From: Oscillatoriaceae cyanobacterium Prado104
GTDB taxonomy: Bacteria > Cyanobacteriota > Cyanobacteriia > Cyanobacteriales > Microcoleaceae
Assembly: GCA_025454405.1 (NCBI GenBank)
Contig: JALOON010000016.1
Span: 1-64,000, forward strand
Length of the DNA stretch: 64,000 bases
Direction: 5' to 3'
Below, one piece after another: positions 1 through 7,559 of this stretch (its first letter is position 1; each line of letters opens with the position of its first letter). Below the pieces are notes generated by a model, which was not told the origin of the DNA, searched no databases, and saw nothing but the letters and a program-made list of their open reading frames with translations. A program made the translations under genes and the position numbers.

Positions 1-70
1 AGATGGTCAAAACCACAGCACTGTTTCCTTTGTGTGGTGTGTCTAATTCCCGACTCGAAACGGAGAAAAA

Positions 71-112
71 CTATGCCCTATGCCCTATGCCCAATGCCCA
101 ATGCCCTATGCC
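71..112. repeat. Short tandem heptamers (ATGCCCT/ATGCCCA)
   Basis: About six consecutive 7-bp units of the form ATGCCCT or ATGCCCA, ending in a C run. No reading frame of note crosses it. A copy of the GTTGACA-type repeat follows at about 152-172. Confidence 0.7.
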
Positions 113-227
113 CCCCTCACCAAAAGACTTATTCAGCAAGCCCTAATTAGTTGACAGTTGACAGTTGACACTTGCTGTTAATTGTCAATTGTCCCGCCGC
201 TGGCATCGATCGGGACTAAAGTCCTCA

Positions 228-524
228 CTACGAACTTTTTTTGAGATACAGCCATCTGTGAAACACCTGTCTCAGTTTTGGCATCACCACATAAGTCATC
301 AGATAAACCAGCACTCCCGTCAGCAGTAACGTGCGCAGCAATAAAGGCAAGGTATTTAACCAATTACCAAACAACAGCAAGATGCCCGTAACTAAAGGAT
401 AGATTGCTAACCAACTCAGCAAGAACAGCTTGTAGCGAGGTGGTGTATTTCGATCGGTCTGTCTTGCTGGTTTGTGGCGTAGGGCTTGATATCGGTAACA
501 GCTTCCAGAATGGGTGACTGCCAT
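228..524 (-). CDS. Small two-helix membrane protein (ABM-protein C-terminal type)
   Basis: A 98-residue protein with two hydrophobic segments (about residues 33-53 and 57-77) and a basic end. The LLSWLAIYPLVTGILLLFG and LRTLLLTGVLVYLMTYVVMP stretches resemble the C-terminal membrane part of cyanobacterial and proteobacterial proteins that also carry an N-terminal antibiotic-biosynthesis-monooxygenase (ABM) domain. That domain is missing here, so this may be a stand-alone membrane module or a truncated relative. The gene is divergent from the TetR gene and shares its promoter region, so it is a likely target of that repressor. Its last codons and TAG stop lie in a dispersed palindromic repeat (the stop comes from the GTTCGTAG part). 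The function is unknown. Confidence 0.6.
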   Translation of the reverse strand: MAVTHSGSCYRYQALRHKPARQTDRNTPPRYKLFLLSWLAIYPLVTGILLLFGNWLNTLPLLLRTLLLTGVLVYLMTYVVMPKLRQVFHRWLYLKKSS

Positions 525-549
525 AATCTTTTCCTTTTTTATTTCGCTT

Positions 550-581
550 CGATGCGTATCGTTTGTTTGTGATACGCATCG
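550..581. promoter_or_regulatory. Inverted repeat, probable TetR operator
   Basis: Two perfect 11-bp arms, CGATGCGTATC and GATACGCATCG, are separated by 10 bp in the 97-bp gap between the divergent small membrane protein and TetR genes. The right arm also contains the shorter palindrome ATACG-CAT-CGTAT. The position and symmetry suit an autoregulatory TetR dimer site. Binding is inferred. Confidence 0.6.
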
Positions 582-621
582 TATTAAAATAAAAAGCAGT
601 TGTCAAGTACCTTTTTTTAAA

Positions 622-1230
622 ATGCCTCAAACCCTTGCCACCAAAAGGATTGGACGACCGAGATCCCAAGAGTCGCAAACGGCGATTCTGGAAGCGACAT
701 GGAACCTGCTGCAAACAACTACCCTAAAAGACTTGTCGATCGAAGCGATCGCCCGCGAGTCAGGAGTAGGTAAAACCACAATTTACCGCTGGTGGCCGAA
801 TAAAGCTGCAGTGGTGATGGATGCCTTCTTGGAGAAACTTTCGCCAGAAATTCAATTTCCCCAGGTGGAATCGGCTGCATCCGCGATCGCGGTGCAAATG
901 GCGCTGATAATTAAGGCATTTTCTGGAGATTACGGGCGAATTTTGGCGCAAATTATTGCGGAAGGGCAAGCCTGTCCGGATACATTAGCGAATTATCGCG
1001 ATCGCTTCCTGTATCCCCGACGGGAGGTAGCAAAAGCGATAATTCAGCAGGGCATTACCAATGGAGAATTTGACCCCAATTTAGACCTCGAATTGGCGAT
1101 CGATCTGCTGTATGGAGGCATCTATCTGCGGCTGTTAGTGGGACACCTACCGCTTGATGAAAAATTTGCCGAGGAGTTACCGCGATTAGCGATCGCAACG
1201 CTTCGCAAACAGTTGACAGTTGACAGTTGA
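622..1230 (+). CDS. TetR/AcrR-family transcriptional regulator
   Basis: A one-component repressor of about 202 residues. The N-terminal DNA-binding domain begins at IGRPRSQES, and its helix-turn-helix is LSIEAIARESGVGKTTIYRWW with the usual KTTIYR recognition helix. The C-terminal half is a helical ligand-binding domain of the AcrR type. I place the start at ATG 622 because the family begins just before the IGRPR segment; an upstream in-frame ATG at 514 would add an atypical 36-residue extension running through the operator. Its divergent partner is the small membrane protein. The last codons (LTVDS and the TGA stop) are read from the AGTTGAC tandem repeat, so the native C terminus has probably been replaced by repeat sequence. 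The ligand is unknown. Confidence 0.85.
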   Translation: MPQTLATKRIGRPRSQESQTAILEATWNLLQTTTLKDLSIEAIARESGVGKTTIYRWWPNKAAVVMDAFLEKLSPEIQFPQVESAASAIAVQMALIIKAFSGDYGRILAQIIAEGQACPDTLANYRDRFLYPRREVAKAIIQQGITNGEFDPNLDLELAIDLLYGGIYLRLLVGHLPLDEKFAEELPRLAIATLRKQLTVDS

Positions 1231-1248
1231 CAGTTGACAGTTGACAGT
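1211..1248. repeat. AGTTGAC heptamer array
   Basis: Just over five consecutive copies of AGTTGAC begin inside the 3' end of the TetR gene and supply its stop codon. The same heptamer appears near 155, 23765, 25870 and 46679. Confidence 0.85.
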
Positions 1249-1650
1249 GCGAGCATCCCCGCTCGCGATCGTAATGAGTGCGAGCGTCCCCGCTCGCGAT
1301 CGTCGATCGTTGACAGTCGATCGATTGAGAGTCGATATTTGATAGTCGATCGTTGATAGTTGATAGTTTAATTGTTCGATTAAGAGTTTAATAATTATTG
1401 TCTGTATGTAGCTGATTTTCTGTTAAAATTTTGCAGATATCTTGTTAAGATAGTGTCGGAATTTCTCGGTCAAAAATACATTAGAACATTACAACATTAG
1501 AGACTCTGCCTCTGGATCAGCGCCGGACTCTGCTTGTCTGCTTGCTAGCGAGGCGACGAACAGCGAAATCTTGCTTTTATGCGGACGATCGGAAGATGCG
1601 TGCGTAAGTATTGTACGATTGAAGCTATTAAAGGGCGGTGGGGGTTTGCT
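1249..1650. repeat. Intergenic region with paired GCGAGC hairpins
   Basis: Two hairpins of the form GCGAGC-(A/G)TCCCC-GCTCGC lie at 1249-1266 and 1280-1297, each followed by a GATCG HIP1-like site. A related pair (GTGCGAGCTTCCCCTCTCGC) lies at about 23697-23755. From 1310 to 1400 the sequence is a GATCG/GTTGATAG-rich repeat. The remainder up to the TpsB start is AT-rich and shows no gene that I can support. Confidence 0.6.
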
Positions 1651-3735
1651 ATGGGATTTTTTCAGTTTTCTCGACCGATCGTCGCGGCAGTAATTTTAAC
1701 AGTTGCTGGCAATACTACCAAAGTTTTAGCTGCAGGCGCGATCGCAAATCAACAGCTAGTTACCGATACAGCCGATGCGGGAGATGCGCGATCGCATCCA
1801 GTCGCACCGCAATTATTTAACTATAAATTGCCTGAAAACGAGAATTATTTGCATCCCGATCGCGAAACTGCGGGCGATCGTCCCGGCGCGCGATCGGACA
1901 ATGCGGATGCAACTGAAAAATATACAACAGATAAATTTGATAAGTTTTTGCAGCAGGAAACAGACAATAAAATTAGCGCAAATCTGAATCAGCCTTTAGC
2001 CGAATTGAACGCAGAAATTAACTTACAGACAAACACAGTAGAAACTCAAGAAAAGCCATTGCCTGCAGAGTTGGGAAACGAGACAGAAAAATCGAATTCC
2101 CCTCAAATTACCGCCCAACAAATCCCCAATCCGATCGCGCCAGAACCCCCATTACCGCAGCCAATTCCCGCGCCACAACCCGCACCGGAACCTCCTTTAA
2201 ATATTCCCGTACCCGCACCCGCGCCGCCGACAGAAACTCCAGAAATTCCGGGTACAGTTGTTATTCAGAAATTCGAGTTTGTGGGAAACACAGCTTTTAG
2301 CAGCGAAGCATTAGCTAAAGTTACCGCAGAATTTACTAACAAACCGATTTCTTTTGCCGAATTGTTGCAAGCTGAAGCTGCTGTCACCAAGCTTTATGTC
2401 GATGCCGGCTACATCAATTCTGGGGCGGTGATTCCTGCAGGGCAAAATCTATCTGCTGGGGTAGTAACTATTAGAATTATTGAAGGCGGTTTGCAAGATA
2501 TTGTTGTCAGCGGTACGGGGAGGCTCGACCCTAACTACGTGAGAAGCAGGCTTGCCCTGGCGGCAGGCAGACCCCTGAATACAAACCGCTTGCTGCAAGC
2601 TTTGCAGCTTTTGCAGCTCGACCCTTTGATACAAAATATATCTGCCGAACTGACAGCCGGCGCGCGACCGGAACTTAGCATACTCGAAGTGAGAGTAAAA
2701 CCGGCGAGAACCCTCAACGCCCAACTGATTTTGGATAACGGTCGATCGCCCAGCGTGGGGAGTTTCCGGCGCGGCATCGAGTTTACCCAAGCCAATACCC
2801 TCGGGCTGGGGGACGCGCTGAGAGTTAATTATACAAACACTACGGGCAGCAACGCTTTCGATATTAACTATACTTTACCGGTCAATCCGCGCAACGGCAC
2901 TGTCAGCTTGAGTTACGGCAGAACCGGCAGCGATGTCGTGGAACCGCCGTTCGATCGGCTGGAGATTGTCGGGAAGTCGAACAGGTTTGAGTTAACTTAC
3001 CGCCAGCCTTTGTTGCAAACTGCGTCGCGGGAGTTCGCACTCGGTATAACTGCCTCGCTTCAGGAAAGCCAGACAACGCTGCTGGGTGAAAGCGAACCGC
3101 TGTCTCCGGGGGCGGATGAGGAAGGGAGAACGCGGGTATCGGCTGTGAGATTTTTTCAGGAGTGGACGCAAAGGAGTCCGCGATCGGTTTTGGCGGCGCG
3201 ATCGCAGTTTAGCTTGGGCTTGGGCGCTTTCGGCGCAACAATTAACTCAGAAGCCCCCGACAGCCGCTTTCTGGCTTGGCGGGGACAGGCGCAATACGTG
3301 CGGCTTTTGGCCCCGGAAACGCTGTTTGTCGTGCGATCGGACCTACAGTTAGCCAATCGGCCGCTAGTACCTTTAGAACAAATTGGTTTGGGCGGTTTTC
3401 GCAGCGTCAGGGGATACCGGCAGGATGTGTTGCTGACAGATAACGGGCTGTTACTTTCGGCGGAAGCGCAAATTCCGATCGCCCGTTTTGGCAGGGCAAA
3501 TCTATTGCAAATTGTGCCGTTTGTCGATTACGGGCGCGGCTGGAACAATTCGGGTCAAGACAGTCCTGCTGAGAATAATTTGCTGGGTGTTGGTTTGGGT
3601 TTGCAGTTGCGTTTGGGCGATAAGTTTACGGGTAGAATTGAGTACGGAGTGCCGCTGATTGATGCGGGCAATTCCGAGGGCAATTCTTGGCAGGAAAAAG
3701 GGCTTTATTTTTCGGTGATTTACAATCTTTTCTAG
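1651..3735 (+). CDS. Two-partner-secretion outer-membrane pore (TpsB, ShlB/FhaC family)
   Basis: A 694-residue outer-membrane protein that should export a TpsA exoprotein through a 16-stranded barrel. The signal peptide starts at MGFFQFSRPIVAAVILTVAG. A low-complexity periplasmic region follows, then a proline-rich linker (PEPPLPQPIPAPQPAPEPP), a POTRA domain (FEFVGNTAFSSEAL to VRIIEGG-like GVVTIRIIEGG) and the ShlB/FhaC barrel, which ends with the expected C-terminal Phe (YFSVIYNLF). The conserved RGYRQD motif (SVRGYRQDVLLTDNG) of the loop 6 lid is present. I chose ATG 1651 over the upstream ATG at 1579 because it directly begins a signal peptide and has a G-rich ribosome-binding stretch. 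The probable substrate is the haemagglutinin-like protein at 7560-10295, but a STAND gene pair lies between them. Confidence 0.9.
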   Translation: MGFFQFSRPIVAAVILTVAGNTTKVLAAGAIANQQLVTDTADAGDARSHPVAPQLFNYKLPENENYLHPDRETAGDRPGARSDNADATEKYTTDKFDKFLQQETDNKISANLNQPLAELNAEINLQTNTVETQEKPLPAELGNETEKSNSPQITAQQIPNPIAPEPPLPQPIPAPQPAPEPPLNIPVPAPAPPTETPEIPGTVVIQKFEFVGNTAFSSEALAKVTAEFTNKPISFAELLQAEAAVTKLYVDAGYINSGAVIPAGQNLSAGVVTIRIIEGGLQDIVVSGTGRLDPNYVRSRLALAAGRPLNTNRLLQALQLLQLDPLIQNISAELTAGARPELSILEVRVKPARTLNAQLILDNGRSPSVGSFRRGIEFTQANTLGLGDALRVNYTNTTGSNAFDINYTLPVNPRNGTVSLSYGRTGSDVVEPPFDRLEIVGKSNRFELTYRQPLLQTASREFALGITASLQESQTTLLGESEPLSPGADEEGRTRVSAVRFFQEWTQRSPRSVLAARSQFSLGLGAFGATINSEAPDSRFLAWRGQAQYVRLLAPETLFVVRSDLQLANRPLVPLEQIGLGGFRSVRGYRQDVLLTDNGLLLSAEAQIPIARFGRANLLQIVPFVDYGRGWNNSGQDSPAENNLLGVGLGLQLRLGDKFTGRIEYGVPLIDAGNSEGNSWQEKGLYFSVIYNLF

Positions 3736-3738
3736 CAG

Positions 3739-3796
3739 GTTTGTAGTGCGGACTTTAGTCCTCTAAAGCAAGCGAACTTAAGTCCGCACTACGAAC
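3739..3796. repeat. Dispersed palindrome of the GTTTGTAGTGCGGACTTTAG family
   Basis: GTTTGTAGTGCGGACTTTAG faces CTTAAGTCCGCACTACGAAC across a short loop just after the TpsB stop. On transcription it would form a strong hairpin and may act as a terminator. An AAAAACCGGGTTTTT / ACCAGGTTTCT pair follows at about 3820-3890. Confidence 0.8.
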
Positions 3797-3993
3797 ACAT
3801 CGAGATTTACACACTCCGCCAAAAAAACCGGGTTTTTACCGAGTCTGCGATCGACTGCAAAATATTTTCACAAAAAACCAGGTTTCTGACTTCTTGATGG
3901 TAAGTTCTCATACTTAATCTGGGTTTCCCCTTTATGATTGAATAGCTTGAGAGGGGAGAAATTAGCTGGCTCCTTCATAAAGGGATAAGTAAC

Positions 3994-4308
3994 TTAAACT
4001 TCTAAACTAACTTTGATGCTGCAACCAAAAGCTTTCTTAAAAGCTACTTCCACATCTGCTAGCTTTTCATGAGCTATGCGGAGAACTGGTACTGAAGAAA
4101 GTTTAATAGTAGCTTGACCCTGACTGACTGCTACAAGTTTTCCATGCTGTCGCATCAACTCTTTAGTACTACGCCCTGATATATGACAAAGTACGCATTG
4201 CCAGGTTAAGTCGAGCATATTTTGAATAGCTTCTTCCACTTGCTTAAAAGGGTCTTTTTTTTGATTGATTAAAGGCAGTTCCAATTGGACAAAATTTTGA
4301 GATGGCAT
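3994..4308 (-). CDS. Free-standing DnaX C-terminal-domain-like protein
   Basis: A 104-residue protein. From about residue 34 it can be aligned by eye with the C-terminal domain of the DnaX encoded in this same window (residues about 905-985): LMRQHGKLV here against LLRQHGNLV there, and KLADVEVAFKKAFGCSIKV against KVANIEAAFLQIFNQQVSV. The leading WQCVL/WEQVL tryptophan segment also lines up. The N-terminal 30 residues (QLELPL, DPFKQVEEAIQ) have no counterpart in DnaX. The start is taken at the second ATG (4308) because GGAG lies 8 nt upstream of it and only 2 nt from the first ATG. No ATPase domain is present. It is divergent from the STAND ATPase gene, 237 bp away. Its role is unknown; it might bind a DnaX partner or be a sensor or decoy module. 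Confidence 0.65.
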   Translation of the reverse strand: MPSQNFVQLELPLINQKKDPFKQVEEAIQNMLDLTWQCVLCHISGRSTKELMRQHGKLVAVSQGQATIKLSSVPVLRIAHEKLADVEVAFKKAFGCSIKVSLEV

Positions 4309-4545
4309 TGTCATAGCTCCTAATTGAGACTAATTATTTTCTCTAGAAAGATGCAGATTATCTACTTTGCTTCCCACGTCCGACATCTCTATATTCCCTG
4401 AAATACCAATGTTTGACGGCTCTGGTTAGGTAGCATCTTTGGCGCACCGCCGTCACTTTGCCCAAAATGAGCCGAAATTGAGCCAAATCATAAGTCAATA
4501 GGTGTTATAAAAGTTAAAAGGCGTTTATAGAGATTAACAGTCAGG

Positions 4546-5961
4546 ATGGCAGCGACTCTCAGAGCTTCCAAAAAGGGGCTACAAATTGTTGACCAGGCTA
4601 TAAAGATGAAGGGATGGAATAGACATGAAGATGCCTGGTCGGGATTGGCTTTGACCTCAAAAGCGACTTTAAAGCGTTTTTGGCGGCGGATACCCATTAA
4701 ACGAGATTATTTTATAGATATTTGTAAGGCTGTTGAACTGGAAAATTGGGAAGATATTGTTGATAACAGCCCAACATCTCAAACCGATTCAATCCCAGAG
4801 TTTTTTGCTTATGATGATGCCTGGGTAGGTCGAGAACAGCTTGTTGCCAAACTTACCCAGAAAGTTCAGGAGCCATGTCGCCTATTATTCCTTGTTGGCA
4901 TTACTGGTATTGGTAAAACTGCTTTAGCTGAAAGATTGGCAGTGGAATTGCAGTCAGATTGCTTACAAGGAGATTGGAGTAAGTTTCACCAAGAAAATTT
5001 TGAAAACGAGCAGCAAGCGAATGACTTTGCTAGCCTGGCAATTCGCTGGTTAGAAAAATGGGGAGAACAGATAGCACCAGATGACCGCCAAGATACACAG
5101 CGATTGCTTTATCGATTAGTTAAGCACTTGCGAGAGAATCGGTATTTAGTAGTAATAGATTCTCTAGAAAATATCATGGAAGGAAATGAAGAGGAAGGTT
5201 GGAATGATTTCAAAGATGAGTGGTGGGTGAGATTTTTTGAAAGTTTATTAGCAGCAGAATCTTGCCAAAGTCGGTTCATCCTCACCTCACAAGACTTGCC
5301 GGGGCAGATTCCAGAACGTTACAAAAACTTCTGGGATTGTCAAACTTTGAGTGGGCTAATGCCATCAGAACGGTTGGAGTTGTTCGAGAAGACGGGTTTG
5401 GAAATTGGCACAGGTTCAGCAAATCGACCTTATCTCGAACGGATTGGTGCTGCTTATGAGGGACATCCTTTGGCATTGCGGGTGATTGCTGGGGAAATTG
5501 GCGATAAGCCTTTTTATGGCAATGTGGTGGTTTATTGGAATAAATACAAGCATGAGATTGAAGAAGTAGAAAAGGCAATTGAGGAGGCTAAGACGCAAGG
5601 AATAATAGCATCGGCAGATGACCAGTGGCAGTTAGATCGATATACTCGCAAACTGCGAAAAAATGTGCGATCGCGGCTGGAGAAGACGTTTGAACGGTTG
5701 AAACAGGATGTGCTGAATGCCTATCGGTTGCTGTGCGAAGCATCTGTGTATCGTTGTGCAGTCCAAGAAGAGTTTTGGCTATCGCATTTGGAAGATTGGG
5801 ATTGCAATGAAGATGAGCAAGAAGTGGCGCTTTTAGCATTGCGCGATCGCTATTTGGTTGAAGATGTGCTTGAAAACGAGCAATTGCTGTTAAGGCAGCA
5901 TAATTTAATCCGCAGTGTGGCGTTAGGACACTACAAACAACTGGGTGAAGAAGATGAGTAA
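4546..5961 (+). CDS. STAND (NB-ARC type) ATPase
   Basis: A 471-residue signal-transduction ATPase. The N-terminal helical domain (about residues 1-75, SKATLKRFWRR) is of a kind common ahead of cyanobacterial STAND ATPases and looks like an HTH or adaptor. The NB-ARC core starts at DDAWVGREQL. Walker A is GITGIGKT (118-125), Walker B is YLVVIDSLENI (200-210), the sensor-like strand is RFILTSQ, and the helical-domain motif GHPLAL is at 306-311. A winged-helix-like section with YLVED and LLRQHNLIRSVAL ends the protein. Such proteins work as ATP-dependent oligomerising switches, often in defence or programmed cell death. No TPR sensor is attached; it is encoded by the next gene, which overlaps by 8 nt. 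No effector domain is obvious. Confidence 0.8.
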   Translation: MAATLRASKKGLQIVDQAIKMKGWNRHEDAWSGLALTSKATLKRFWRRIPIKRDYFIDICKAVELENWEDIVDNSPTSQTDSIPEFFAYDDAWVGREQLVAKLTQKVQEPCRLLFLVGITGIGKTALAERLAVELQSDCLQGDWSKFHQENFENEQQANDFASLAIRWLEKWGEQIAPDDRQDTQRLLYRLVKHLRENRYLVVIDSLENIMEGNEEEGWNDFKDEWWVRFFESLLAAESCQSRFILTSQDLPGQIPERYKNFWDCQTLSGLMPSERLELFEKTGLEIGTGSANRPYLERIGAAYEGHPLALRVIAGEIGDKPFYGNVVVYWNKYKHEIEEVEKAIEEAKTQGIIASADDQWQLDRYTRKLRKNVRSRLEKTFERLKQDVLNAYRLLCEASVYRCAVQEEFWLSHLEDWDCNEDEQEVALLALRDRYLVEDVLENEQLLLRQHNLIRSVALGHYKQLGEEDE

Positions 5962-7468
5962 TATTACCCCGGCTAGTGAATTGGTTTTAGCAAAACTTGG
6001 TATCGACCCATCTGCTATAAAGTCGATTAAACCATGTTGGAAACGCACTCATTACAGAGCTGCTATCAACTGGCTGACCAAGTACGAACCTCAACCAAAT
6101 GCTTCTAATTTACAGAAGGTGCGCAGTTATCTAGAAGCATTTCACCATTTTTGCGAAGTAGAAGATTGGGGCATATCCAGTGAAATTTTGTTTGTTAAAC
6201 TCAATATTTTTCAGGAAAAAGAACTACACCAAAGTCTGAAATTTTGGGGATACTACAAAGAGCTTTCTGGGATCTATGAAAAACTTTTAGATAAGTTAAA
6301 TCCAGCCTTAAATGCTTTTATTACACATGGCTTAGGAATTTCATTAATTGTCTTCGGAGAATACAACAAAGCTATAACTTTTTTTAGTCGATATTTAGCC
6401 TTCATCCAAGAAGCTGGGGAACGCCAGGAAGAAGGCACCGCTCTTGGAAGTTTAGGACTTGCATACTATGGTCTGTCAGAGTATCCTAAAGCACTTTATT
6501 ACTTTCAGGAAAGTTTGATGATTGCCCAAGAAGTTAGAGATCTTCAAGGTCAATGTACAGCTTTAGGAAATTTAGGACTAACCTATTTTTGTTTAGGAAA
6601 CTATGCAAAAGCAATTAATTGCCAGAAGAAACATTTAGAGATTGCACAAGAACTTCGAGAGGGAGAAGCATCAGCTTTAAGACAGCTAGGGAATGCCTAC
6701 TTAGCTACTGGAAACTCAGAGCAAGCAATTGATTGTTTTCAAAAAAGTTTAGGACTAGCACAGGAAAGTCAAAGCTGCCTAGAAGAAGGAAATGCTTGGT
6801 CTGACTTGGGAAATATTTATCTCAAATTAGGTGATTATTCTCAAGCCCTTAATTGTCTGCAAAAAGCTTTAATACTCACACGAGAAGTCGGAGATGTTCT
6901 AGGAGAAGGGAGAGCTTTAGAAGGATTAGGGCTAATTTATGCTGCTCATAGCCAATACCAACAAGCAATAAATTTATATATTCAAGCTTTAAATATTAGA
7001 AAAACTATTGGAAATCGTCATGCTGAAGGAGAAGTCTTAGTCAATATAGGCTGTGCTTACCGTGCTATGGGAAATGATTATAAAGCTCTTAAATATCTAA
7101 CGCAAGGTTTTGAGGTTGCCAGAGAGATTAAGGATCGCAGAACGGAAGGAAAAGCTTTGGTGAGTCTTGGTAACACATATCTTTGCTTGGGAGATTATAA
7201 AGCTGCTCTTAGTTACCAAAAACAAGGTTTAGTTATTGCAAAACATATTGATAACCGACTAGGCGAAAGTTCGGCTTGGGAAAATTTAGGTTTTACCTAT
7301 TACTGTAGTAAGGAATACCATAAATCTATATATTGCTATCAAAAAAGTTTAAAACTTATACGTCAAATCAAAGATTACATGGCCGAAGAGAGAGTAATAG
7401 CTAAGATAATTACAACCTACAGTTGTTTAGAAAACAAGGAATCCCGCCACTGCTGGAGAAGAGATTGA
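5954..7468 (+). CDS. TPR-repeat protein paired with the STAND ATPase
   Basis: About 504 residues. The N-terminal segment (SELVLAKLGIDPSAIKSI, then VRSYLEAFHHFCEVEDW) is typical of the region that joins NB-ARC to TPRs in fused cyanobacterial STANDs. It is followed by about nine TPR units with a period near 40 residues (for example LGNLGLTYFCLGNYAKAI and LGNAYLATGNSEQAID). I use ATG 5954, which overlaps the ATPase stop (ATGAGTAA), with a GAAGAAG purine stretch upstream; a GTG at 5945 is possible. The overlap implies translational coupling. The protein probably forms the ligand-sensing arm of a two-polypeptide STAND receptor. The extreme C terminus (SRHCWRRD) is not repeat-like. Confidence 0.8.
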   Translation: MSNITPASELVLAKLGIDPSAIKSIKPCWKRTHYRAAINWLTKYEPQPNASNLQKVRSYLEAFHHFCEVEDWGISSEILFVKLNIFQEKELHQSLKFWGYYKELSGIYEKLLDKLNPALNAFITHGLGISLIVFGEYNKAITFFSRYLAFIQEAGERQEEGTALGSLGLAYYGLSEYPKALYYFQESLMIAQEVRDLQGQCTALGNLGLTYFCLGNYAKAINCQKKHLEIAQELREGEASALRQLGNAYLATGNSEQAIDCFQKSLGLAQESQSCLEEGNAWSDLGNIYLKLGDYSQALNCLQKALILTREVGDVLGEGRALEGLGLIYAAHSQYQQAINLYIQALNIRKTIGNRHAEGEVLVNIGCAYRAMGNDYKALKYLTQGFEVAREIKDRRTEGKALVSLGNTYLCLGDYKAALSYQKQGLVIAKHIDNRLGESSAWENLGFTYYCSKEYHKSIYCYQKSLKLIRQIKDYMAEERVIAKIITTYSCLENKESRHCWRRD

Positions 7469-7559
7469 TGTAGAGAACTATTTTAAAATATCTGCTGAAG
7501 CTTTGACAACCAAATTTAGTATAATATTGTAAAATTAGATAAATATTCGATCGCCCCCT

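Noticed and set aside
514-621. N-terminal extension of the TetR protein from ATG 514
   Set aside because: It would translate through the operator palindrome and adds 36 residues not found in the family.
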